64,000 bases of DNA, taken from Madurella fahalii. Taxonomy: Eukaryota > Ascomycota > Sordariomycetes > Sordariales. A model generated the notes under the pieces. It searched no databases. It had not been told where the DNA came from and worked only from the letters and a program-made list of their open reading frames with translations. The position numbers and the translations under genes were made by a program. The stretch is from positions 5,729,001 through 5,793,000 of the forward strand of contig CM056875.1 in assembly GCA_029876055.1 (NCBI GenBank), in the 5' to 3' direction. Below, piece after piece: positions 21,280 through 30,800 of the stretch. Numbering within the stretch: the first letter of the stretch is position 1; the number at the start of each line of letters is the position of its first letter.

Positions 21280-22027
21280 ATTCAAACCATTCCTCCTGAA
21301 TCTAATTGGTTGCCTCCAGGCTATGCTGCAAATTGTCCTCGAGGCTGGTATCGACGCGGCTATGCAGAATGAAAATGGCAAGCATCTCATGGCCCCATTC
21401 CAAGGCATTCTCGACGATGCCATGAGGGGATCAGCAGACCCAATCTTCGTCAGGCTGGGCGCCACGTCTGCTAAGGACAGCTTTGCGAAGAGCGCGCCGA
21501 TAACCAAGCCTGGCCCCTGGACCCCAATGCCGACCTAGTCCTCCGTCGCCTTCTCACCAGCGGGCGCGTGGTCGGCAGCCTCTTGGCACTCAGGGATCAC
21601 GTCTGGGACGACGGCTCTGGTGAGGCGCTGATTATACAACGTTGGTCCCCTTCCCATCCGATCTCTAGCGAGAAATTTGCGTCTTCTGCTGCGAAGGCCG
21701 CGTCACGGCTGCCAGTCAGAATATATGGTGGGAAAGGGCTGGCTGGCGGCATCGGTACACCGACGGGTTTGTTCAGGCCATTACCGACGTTGTAGGAGAA
21801 GGTCAAAGATCACTTTCCCTTCAACAGCTGTACCATGGATGTCTTGATGACCTCCCCGCCCGAGGATGGTCGTCCTTGGACAGCGAAGGTGATTTGAGTT
21901 CAACGGCTTCGGAGGGCACTTGAACACCGGAAGCGATCTTTCACACTATATACGACATTCTCCAAGGTAAGACTCCGGGCGTGACAGTCCGCTTTGTGCA
22001 CGACTGGGAACATGTCCCAGCCGTGTA
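21280..22027 (+). pseudogene. D123/ATP-grasp-like gene relic with frameshifts
   Basis: A chain of blocks in different frames reads as one protein: NGKHLMAPFQGILDDAMRG and ADPIFVRLGATSAKDSF; then, after a shift near 21515, LVLRRLLTSGRVVGSLLALR and EALIIQRWSPSHPISSE; after a shift near 21675, EGRVTAASQNIWWERAG and YTDGFVQAITDVV; after a shift near 21830, MDVLMTSPPEDGRPWTAKVI; and after another near 21895, EFNGFGGHLNTGSDLFH and VTVRFVHDWEHVPAV, stop at 22027. The order 'FVRL..SAKDS', 'ERLLTS.R', 'GRVTA.SQY.W', 'VIEFN.FG' is that of CDC123/D123-type ATP-grasp proteins. Four frame changes without splice sites mark it as a pseudogene. Assignment is from remembered motifs. Confidence 0.62.
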
Positions 22028-22714
22028 AGTGGAAGTTGTGATGTCAACGCCGTCTGAGTCCGTCTCTGACGAGCCAGACTGACTAGTTCTCGAAGAGCAG
22101 CTTCAGGCTAAGTATGCTAAAATAGTGTAGAAAAACACATCTACACCAACATACCCATCAAAACAAGGGGAGGGCAAAGGTGGCCAAATACCAAACAGAC
22201 AAGGTAGACAAGACAGGCCAGGCGACACCACCACAAATTGGGTCCCTGCAGCCTAAACAAGGTCAAAACAACATGTGCAGATAGAGTTCCCTCTGATCAG
22301 AGGGAGATCGCATTGCACGCAAAGAAAGCTCATCAATTGAGCTTGCAACAGGTGTGGAAAAGAGTGCTGAATTGATTGTCCTGTCTAAGGAGCAATGGCC
22401 AGGAGGCCTACTCCTTAAACATACCAAAAGGTACAGTGCGGATGTAGTTTCGAACTCGCACGGTATGCTTTCGCTTACACTAGCAGGGCAATTCACTCAC
22501 TTTTGAGTCTTTTCGTATAAAACTGAGGCAGAAACTTGGGCCTGCTCGGCAACTGTGGACACCTGGCAGTGATCTAGCCGGGTTTTCGCCGGAACATCCG
22601 CTTCACAACTCGCATTGAATCTCGAAATCGGGACCTCGACGCGACATTGGGGCTGGTCCGGGATATGCTCTTGACAAAAAAAGGTGATTGAGGCTATTGG
22701 CTGCAATCGACAAG
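22028..22714. other. Intergenic region upstream of uS13m
   Basis: About 690 nt with no recognisable coding sequence; the last part is the promoter and 5' UTR of the ribosomal protein gene. Confidence 0.5.
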
Positions 22715-23185
22715 ATGGTATGTGCGCCTACTTCGTTGCAGCACAATTGGAACCACGCTAATCGCATTGTTTAGGTGTTTATCTTGGGAGTCAACTTCCA
22801 TGAGCAGAAGCTTGTTAAGGTGCGGCATGTCACATTCGACCCTGTGCCCGCTCGTGCACTCACCTTCCTTTAGAAAGCTCTCGAAACCTTCTACGCCCTT
22901 GGCCCGCAGACATCAGCGCGCATCCTGGCCAAGTACTGCATCCACCCCCGCGCGAAGATGGGCACCCTGCCGCCCAAGACCCTCACGGCGCTGACGGCCG
23001 AGCTGTCCACCATGACCATCGAGAGCGACGCGCGGAAGATTATCCAGGACAATATCAAGCGGCTGCGTGATATGGGCACATATCGGGGTAGGCGACACGC
23101 CATGGGTCTGCCGGTGCGCGGCCAACGGACACGGAACCAGATCGAGACCGCCAGAAAACTCAATAAAGTCGAACGGTGGGGCTAA
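22715..23185 (+). CDS. sws2: Mitochondrial small-subunit ribosomal protein uS13m (Sws2-like)
   Basis: Three exons: 22715-22717 (the ATG alone), 22775-22819, and 22874-23185, total 360 nt, 119 residues. Both introns have clean signals (GTATGT to TTTAG; GTGCGG to TTTAG). The protein starts MVFILGVNFHEQKLVKKALE, matching the N terminus of mitochondrial S13. It carries the S13 hallmark block RDMGTYRGRRHAMGLPVRGQ, RTRNQIETARK at its C terminus, which contacts 16S-type rRNA in the head of the small subunit. The length suits the mitochondrial rather than the cytosolic S18/S13 form. The symbol follows the yeast name for this protein. Confidence 0.9.
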
Positions 23186-23394
23186 ACGGGATGGACATGA
23201 TGGGTTGCGGAGACGGAGTAATGGGATCTATGGAGGTATTTGGCGCTACTTCTCGGCGTCAACGGGCTCATGTAGACTATATTGGGTTGCGGTTGTGTTC
23301 CCGAGGGTGGGCGGATGGCGGTCAGCCTTGGAGGGAGAGCGCGCAAGGTCTCAATCTGTGCTTCTATGTACAATACAACATGAATGGTATGTCA

Positions 23395-24988
23395 TCAGAG
23401 TTCTCTATCCAAGACGCGGCCCTCATCCGACCACAGTTCAGGCAGGTCGTCTTCCAACACCGGCTCCCCCGCCTTTTGCATCCTCTCCGCAACAGCCTCA
23501 ACCTCCTTCCACACCCTGAGCAAATTCCCTCCAACCACCTTGGCCGCATCCTCATCACTCACCCCCTGTCTCAGCAACTCGGCCACGAGGTCGGGGAACT
23601 TGGACACATCCTCCAATCCCTCAGGGGTATCCTCGATCCCGTCAAAATCACTCCCGAACCCAACATGCTCAAACCCGATCCTCTTCCCAATGTACATGAC
23701 ATGTCTCACCACCTGCTGCAGCGTCGAATTGGGCGGATAAAAATCCGGCAACCCGTTCTTCCGCCCGCTCTCCACGCAGCTCACAAACCCAGGGCTAAAA
23801 TTCACCATGACCAACCCGCCGTTCCTCTTGACCCCATCCAGCACCCGATCCGGCACGTTCCTCGGGTGCGGGCAGATTGTGTGGACGCTCGAATGGCTAA
23901 AGATCACCGGCGCCAGGCTCCCTTCCCACCCATCTCCGTCCCCGTCCCCGTCCCTGCCGGCCCCCAGCCCGAGCACGTCCAGCATGGTGTCGACGCTGGT
24001 GTGCGCCAGGTCCACCATCATGCCCAGCCGGTTCATCTCGCGCACCAGCCGCCGCCCCGCAGGCGACACCCCGCCCCACACGGGGTCCGCCTTGCGCAGC
24101 GGGCCCTCCCACAGCGCGGCATCGGCGAAGCGGTTGCCGCAGTTGTGCGTGAGCGTCGCGTAGCGCACGCCCAGCGCGTGGTACTGCCGGAGGGTGGCGG
24201 CCGAGTTGCCGATCTGGTGGAGGCCTTCGACGCCGAGCGGGGAGATGAGGCGGCCTGACGCGTGGAATTGCTCGAGGGCGGCGGAGGCGGAGAGGGTTGG
24301 CGCCGAGAAGACGGTAGGGTGGGCGGCGCGGAGGCGGGTGAGGAGGTCGATTTGTTGGAGGGTGGATTGGACGACTGGGTTGTGGTGGATATGATGATGG
24401 TTAGAGAGAGGGGGCTGTGAGAAAAAGGGGAGGGAGAGGAAACGTTACTTGGATGGTAGTTTTCGTCGGAGAGGTCGGTGCCGTTGTACGGGCAGGGCCA
24501 ATAGACGCTCCAGAAGGCACCGCCGTACATGCCCGTCTTGAGGCGGGGAATGTCGACGTGGCCGACTAAGCCGCCTTCCGTGAAGGGCTTGGTGAAGGTG
24601 TCATTGTAGATATGGTTATTGTAGAAGAGCCGGATCAGGATGGCCAGGTCATTGTGTCCGTCTGTTCGTGGGATTAGCAAAATGGTCATGATGCAAACGG
24701 ACGGCAAGAGATGGTTCAGTTACCGATCAACGGGGTGTGAGTCAAGATCTGTTCGACCCGCTCTTCGATGCTTCTGGGTTTGGCTGAGGGAAGCCGGTGA
24801 CCAAGACATGGCGAGTATCCAGGAAGTCGAGTAAAGAGGAATCCAAGCAGAGATAGTGACACAAACACATATACAAAAGCCCTTACGGTCCGGGTCGGCT
24901 CCCGCCGGCTGCGCTGAGCACGGTCACAATCGCCGGCTTCAGACCCGGCCCAAGCCGGCTGCATCGGAGCCTCTGCGCCGGCCTTCAT
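23395..24988 (-). CDS. Membrane dipeptidase (renal dipeptidase, peptidase family M19)
   Basis: Three exons: 24988-24724, 24661-24449, 24374-23395, total 1458 nt, 485 residues. Joins give LI-DGHNDLAIL and YHP-IVQSTLQQIDLLTRL. The zinc ligands of M19 peptidases are visible: His-x-Asp in DGHND (about 91 and 93), the FSHSS and DLAHTS histidines, and GFGSDFDG near the end. A hydrophobic segment at about 36-53 (VRAFVYVFVSLSLLGFLF) should be a signal anchor, placing the catalytic domain in the lumen or outside. The enzyme hydrolyses dipeptides at the cell surface or vacuole side. A Gly/Asp-rich repeat (GDGDGDG) sits in a loop between metal ligands. The second ATG (Met9) is an alternative start. The gene converges with uS13m, about 210 nt apart. 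Confidence 0.88.
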
Positions 24989-26456
24989 CGGGAGCGGATG
25001 AAGCTTATTCGGATTTATGCCTTGATTCTAAGGTTATGTAGTTTGTCGGGCTCAGCATACTCTTTAGCACGTTCTGTGTTGGCAGTCTGAATGTTCACTC
25101 TGGTTGCCGAGGTGAAATTGAGTAAGCAGACCGGGGACGGAGGATTGCTAGCGCTCTGGAGGATCAAGTGCTGTACCACTACGGAGTGATTGCGATTCTT
25201 GGCCAGCGCCTGCAAGGCTGTGTACAGTATGTGGATGGCAAAACGCCGAAGCGGTGGTCCCCAAGCCAATTTGAGCCTAAAACCTCATGCCCTTGGGATA
25301 TTCAGTTCGATCCGGGTCTCACAACTCCTGCCCTCTTCATCCTGGGCTTTGACTGTTAGCGGGAAGACCCCTGCATATCAGGAATCTCTAGTATCCTGGC
25401 GCGCTACCTGATGTTAGCACGTAAGCAGCCTAACACCTCCATCTGATACGAGATCGGCTGGAACCCTTTTTGTGTCTCTGGCTGCCTCCTGCTTGGCCAT
25501 TCGGTCAGGCATGTGCACTCGTGGATCCGTCATGCTGCTTCTCCAATGCAGGTCCGATTTTCCTGAGGTCCCCGCCCGTTCTCGCCCGTTCTCGCCCCTG
25601 CTAATCCTGTACTTACACCTTACGTCATCTCTCAATGTCTGCTGCTACCCTCGGATCGCTGAGAGATGGGTGGTTTTGCCTCTGCTGGAAACTGCATTCT
25701 GTACGCTGGTACGGACTGCAGGGGCAGCGATATACTGTGCACACAGATGTTTCTCCCCTTTCCATGTGCAGTCCAATGTTTCAGGTTTCATGTTGACGCT
25801 GCGGTGTGCGGTGAGATCTGGAAACGGCTGGGACGCCCCTTTGGCTATTTCCAGGTGGATCTTGCCGGGCGGCAGGGGCTGAGAGTTGGGACCAGTTGTC
25901 ACTGACACGAGCTCGCGGCGCTGTGCTCCCTCCAATGAAACCGGAGATCCGGCTGGGCATCGGTACCCTGGATCCCATCGGGTGCCCTGGGGATAACTGC
26001 CCCGGCCGTCGTCAAAACAGAGGTGGGATATTTTTCGCAGCCGTGGCCCTCTTTTTGTTCAACTCCCCCTTGCGCAACAAACTGTATCTTTGCCTGTCAT
26101 CTTGAGCCACGAGCCCGGCGACCCGGGTCCTTAGAGTTCGCACAAAGGATTCCACCATACCCCCAGGACCTATCCTACCCGACAAGGTAGCCCGCTGTTC
26201 GTGGTTTACATTGTCCCGCCAGCGCATCCCAAGCCAAGATTTCGGCTGCCTCAGCCTCAATCGTGCAGACACAAACTGTGGTCTCCCCTGCATTTGTCAA
26301 ATTCAACATTGTGCCGTAACTGGCTTTCGGACGACGGACACCTAAACACAAGCCAGCACGACCTTTAATTTTTTTTTTCCCTTTCTTCCCTTCCCTTTCC
26401 CCAGTTGAAGAGCTGAAGACGACGAACTTGGGGCGCCACCGGCACTTGTCGCAAAG
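24989..26456. other. Divergent intergenic region, dipeptidase/RhoGAP promoters
   Basis: About 1.5 kb with no supported gene. A pyrimidine tract (26366-26400, T9 then CCCTTTCTTCCC) lies shortly upstream of the RhoGAP start and is typical of a fungal transcription start region. Confidence 0.5.
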
Positions 26457-29270
26457 ATGCCGGGCTTCGCAGATTCGTTCTGGTCGAACGACTACGCCGC
26501 AGGTGAGCTCTTGCCGGAACAGCCGTTGGCATCGTAGAAGGACTGTCCGTCGCGCTGACCGAATTCAAAGGTCTGGGTGTCCTGTTTGGCAAGCTTCAGC
26601 AAGGAGTCATCGAGAATCGACAGGTCCTAACCATCGCCCGCATGCGCGCCGAAGCCGAGGAGGTCTATGGTCAGCGCTTATCCGAAATCGCCCCTGCCGT
26701 CGACAAGGTACAAGGTGGTTTTGCCGTCGACGACGGCGCCAGCGTTCGAAAGGCCTACGACGGCGTGCGAACCGAGATGGAGGATGCGTCCAGGAATCAC
26801 AAAAAGATTGCCCAAAACATCCGCGACTTGGTCGTGAATCCCTTCTCGCGCTGGTGCGAGGCCCACGAGAACCGGATTCAGGACTCCCAGGACGAGCTGC
26901 AGGCGCGGATCAAGGCCCACGATAAGCAGTCCGAGGCGGTCAAAAAGCTCAGGAGCAATTACTTCAACAAGTGCCGTCTCCTCGAAGACATAGAAGAAGA
27001 GAACAAGCTCGCTTTCCAGGACCCCGAGACCAGCCCGCAGCAGAAGCAAAACATTCCTGAGATCAAGGTGGAGCAGGAGCCTGCTGAAGAGGAGGAGCCT
27101 CTAGAGATTGGCGACGAGACGTACTCGCCAGAACAAGTCAAGAAGATCCTTGCGCACATGCTTAACAACATCAAGATGGGTGAAACCAAGGTTCCGATCC
27201 TCGGCACATACCACAACACGTCTTCCGGTGCAGATATTGTCGAGTACATTCAGCGGTACATGGGCAGCACGAGCGTTAGCTACTCAGAGAGGATCGGCCA
27301 GGATCTGGTATCCCATGGCTTCCTGCGGTTGGTAGGCAACGTCGGAAGTACTTTTGCCAACAGCTCCAAGATGTTCTACCAATGGCGCCCAAAGGCGTTC
27401 GAGATGTCCGGGATGCCCGAGAAGAAGACGCTGGGAAGGACTTTCTCGATGCCCGCGGCAGGGTCAGACGGTTCGGACTCGCCTGTGGTGGGCACCGTGA
27501 CCGAGTACCTGGCCAAGTGGGATGTCCTCAACACCTCACGGCCAAACGAGACGCCGGCTGAGCGCATGCGGCGGGAGGCGAGAGAAGCGGACGAGAGGTA
27601 CAAGGCCGCGGTCCAGAAGCTCGACGAGATGCGCTGCGAGTTGGAAGAGGCCATTTTCGTGCATCTCAAGTTCCTCGAGCGCTGCGAGCTAGACCGGCTC
27701 AAGGCTATCAAGACGGTCATATTAGACTTCTCAGGAACCATCAGCAATGTGATTCCCAGCTTGCAAGCAACCGTTGACAAGTTGATGCTCTACCAGGAGA
27801 CGGTCCAGCCGCTCGGTGACCTACGCTATCTCCTCGAGAGCTACCGGACGGGCAGCTTTGTTCCGAAGGTGGTGGTCTATGAGAATTATTACAACAAGGT
27901 TGATGAACAGACATTTGGCGTCGATCTCGAGGCCCGCGCCAGGGCAGACAGGAAGCGCGTACCCGTCATCATCACCACCCTCCTCACCTATCTGGATCAC
28001 CACTACCCAGATCTTGAGGGTGACGAGGCCCGGCGGGGAGTGTGGCTGCACGAAGTCCCGCTTTCTCAGACGCACAAGCTGAGAGCCAGGGTCAACAACG
28101 GAAAACCACCCGCCCTTGAAACATTTGCTGAATTCGATATACCCACCGTCGCAAGTCTCTTGAAGCTCTACCTGCTTGAACTTCCGGGTATGTCGCGATG
28201 CCACTACCTCTTTAGAGGGTAAACTGATTACTAACTGTCAAACAGATTCCCTGGTCTCTTCACACGTGTATGAAATCATCAGAACCATTTACACGACTCC
28301 GACAGCCGATGGTGGCGACGCTGCCCGTGTGCCCATCCTACAGCAGACGCTATCCCAACTCCGACTGACCAACATCGCCTCCTTGGACGCCTGCATGAAC
28401 CACTTTACCCGCCTGATTGACCTCACATCCGCCGACGAGGAGTACATCTCCAAGCTAGCTACTGTCCTAGCCCCCTGCGTCCTGCGTCCTCGCGCCGAGA
28501 CATCGCTCACGATGGAGGAGAAGCACGCCTACCGCCTAGTCCGCGACCTCTTCACCCACAAAGACGCCATCTTCAACGAGCTCAAGCGGCTGTCAACCAT
28601 GAACTCTTCGGGCACCATAAAGGGCAACCAGAACCGGCCGCGAGCCATTTCGACAGACGAGAGCAACCGCAAGGCCCACATGGAGGAGCGCAACCGTGCC
28701 CTCCTGGAAAAGGCCAGCGGCAGCCGAAGCCGCGCGACGTCGCCCGCCCCCAGCCCGCGGGCGCACCGCCGTGATCGGAGTACCGGCGGACCCGAGACGA
28801 GGTTCCCCATCCAGACGAACTTGTCTAGTCCTACCAGCGAGAACAGGAAGCGGGGCAGCCTGGGCCCGGTCCTGCCAAAGAGGACGAGCCTCGAGGTCCC
28901 TGGGGAGGAGGGGAGTCCCGGCGGCAACATGGGCCTGAGCCACCCGGCCGATGGGAACTTTATCATGAATGGCGCGCCGCCGATTGTCGCCGAGCCTGCG
29001 CAGGCGAGCAGTGCTACTATCGTGGAAAAGCGGAATAGTCTGGGACGGAAGATTGAGCAGCAGGAGGGGATGGTGGAGAAGAGGAATAGTTTGGGGAGGA
29101 GCGGTGCGAGGTTCTCGTCTGGTCGGAGGGTGGCGCCCGCCGCCGCGGCGGCAGCAAGAACGGCGACGCCCCCGCCGGCCCAGCAGGCCCAGCAGAGTCA
29201 ACAACAACAGCAGCAGCAGCAGGGTGGGCAGCATGGGGTTACCCTGGTGGACGCGCCGATGGACTATTAG
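26457..29270 (+). CDS. F-BAR/DEP/RhoGAP protein, Rgd2-like
   Basis: Three exons: 26457-26502, 26571-28187, 28246-29270, total 2688 nt, 895 residues. Joins give DYAA-GLGVLFGKLQ and LLELP-DSLVSSHVYE. The order is FCH/F-BAR helices (1 to about 200, MPGFADSFWSNDY start), a DEP domain (about 200-285, HNTSSGADIVEYIQRY and VSHGFLRLVG), more F-BAR-like helices, a RhoGAP domain (about 464-660), then a low-complexity tail with polyQ (29191-29220). The layout is that of yeast Rgd2, a membrane-binding GTPase-activating protein for Rho-type GTPases in polarity and cytokinesis. In the GAP domain the usual arginine-finger motif G-[IV]-[FY]-R-x-S-G is replaced by RGVWLHEVPLS, so the finger Arg is not at its normal place. 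This may be a family trait. Confidence 0.87.
29191..29220 (+). repeat. CAG/CAA repeat coding polyglutamine in RhoGAP tail
   Basis: A glutamine-rich run from mixed CAA and CAG codons near the C terminus of the Rgd2-like protein; it is in frame and does not disturb a domain. Confidence 0.75.
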
Positions 29271-30800
29271 TGACGGTCTCGTCTGGTCGTTGTCTATAAA
29301 AGCGCCGGAGTGATGAGGAAGAAGGGGCACATATGTCATGACGCCGATGCCGGGACGGAGCGAGCGAGTTGTTATCTGTGCAACACCTTGTACAAGTCTA
29401 GCTATGGAGGTAGCATTGGTTTTGGGGTTCGTTGATTTTATGTTTTCATTTGTTTTTGCAGGGCATTTTCCGCCCCCTGTTTGGTGAGAGGATTCTTACT
29501 TTTCCTTGGGCGCATTGTACCTGCGAGACTCTTCTTCTCCGGGGATGGCAGGGCTTATCCGTTGTCTGGTGGTATTCTGTGGTCCCTTGGGAGGGGAGGT
29601 GCTTGGAGGACGAATGGTTGGCTGGCTGGTTTGTTGATGGACATGTTCGAAAGAGGGCTTGTGCCCTTTCCCTTTATTCAGAAAAGGCCCGGGAGTTGGA
29701 AATGATGGATGATAACCTTGATGCAATTGATGCGATGCTCACTGCTACAGTAGTTGTTTCTGCTTCCAGTGTTGCAGTTCGGGTGACCCCTTGTGGTGAA
29801 CATCATTCCATCATTCTCCATTAACCCCCCCCCAAATTCCCCCCCTTCCTTCCCCTCTCCCCATCTTCTCCTGTCCACTCTCCTCGACCATCATTCCTCA
29901 AGTATGAATGTCCTCACGTTCCCATTCGCAATCTCTGTTTCCACCTAGCTTGCAGCATGATTTCATTTGTTTTTGTCTACCATGTTTTGCACCAACAGTA
30001 TTGACGCCAGTCAAGACCGCGTGGCATGGCTCGTGCCACGATTGGTTGACCGTCCTCAATCGTGCAGCGCCTCGGCGTCCTCAATCCTGTCATGATCACC
30101 CCGGTTTGGCCAGTGACACCCTGTCCTCACCTGGGGAAAGGGAGTAGTCCCACAATTAGGGTCGGGAAAGTAGGTCTGTTAAGACAGGAAAATAACAACG
30201 GTGTGAAAATGGCGGACTGGGTATGCTTCCAGTGGGTATTGCAGACCTAGAAAACGGTGATGGCTTTGTCCAGCAGAGTGTGTTGGAGAATGAGTGATAA
30301 AAACACCAAAAATTAAAAACAAAAAGGATTAAACTCGGAAAAAGGAAAAAGAAAAAACAAGAAGTAAATGCATCAGGATTTGCTCTTCCTACTAATAAAG
30401 AGGATATTCCAGAAGTAGAATAGAGCGTTGTCCAAGACCAGACTGTTAGCCATGAACAAGCTGTGTCCGGTAGGTGAGCTCACCGCTCTAAGAAAGTCGG
30501 CTTGTTACATTGCTAACAGTAATTACAGCCTCTTTGGTGAACAGCTATCGCCTCCGGCCATGGCAGCTCCCTTCTTGCAGACCCTGATCGAGCCCCATCA
30601 GTAGCATTCATTGTGTCGCTTCTCAGCATAAATAGGATCGCATAACTTCCTAAGATGTTCCTAGATAGCAATTCCTTCTACAATCCCTAGGATAACACTC
30701 AGTACGCTCAGTACAATCTTGTCCGACCTCGTCTTCTCAACTACTTATACCTAGTAATCCCTCAGGCATCCTTAGTATCAACAGCACTCATCGGTACGAC
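29271..30800. other. Intergenic region between RhoGAP and rvt-type genes
   Basis: About 1.5 kb. The first 500-600 nt are probably the 3' UTR of the RhoGAP gene. A purine/A-rich patch lies at about 30296-30366. No protein-like frame stands out apart from chance frames in the GT-rich UTR. Confidence 0.5.

Noticed and set aside
20689..21507. 272-codon minus-strand frame overlapping the ATP-grasp relic
   Set aside because: No recognisable domain; the plus strand carries ordered family blocks in the same place.
23176..24258. 360-codon plus-strand frame opposite the dipeptidase
   Set aside because: His/Pro/Arg-rich complement shadow; zinc-binding motifs and spliced exons are on the minus strand.
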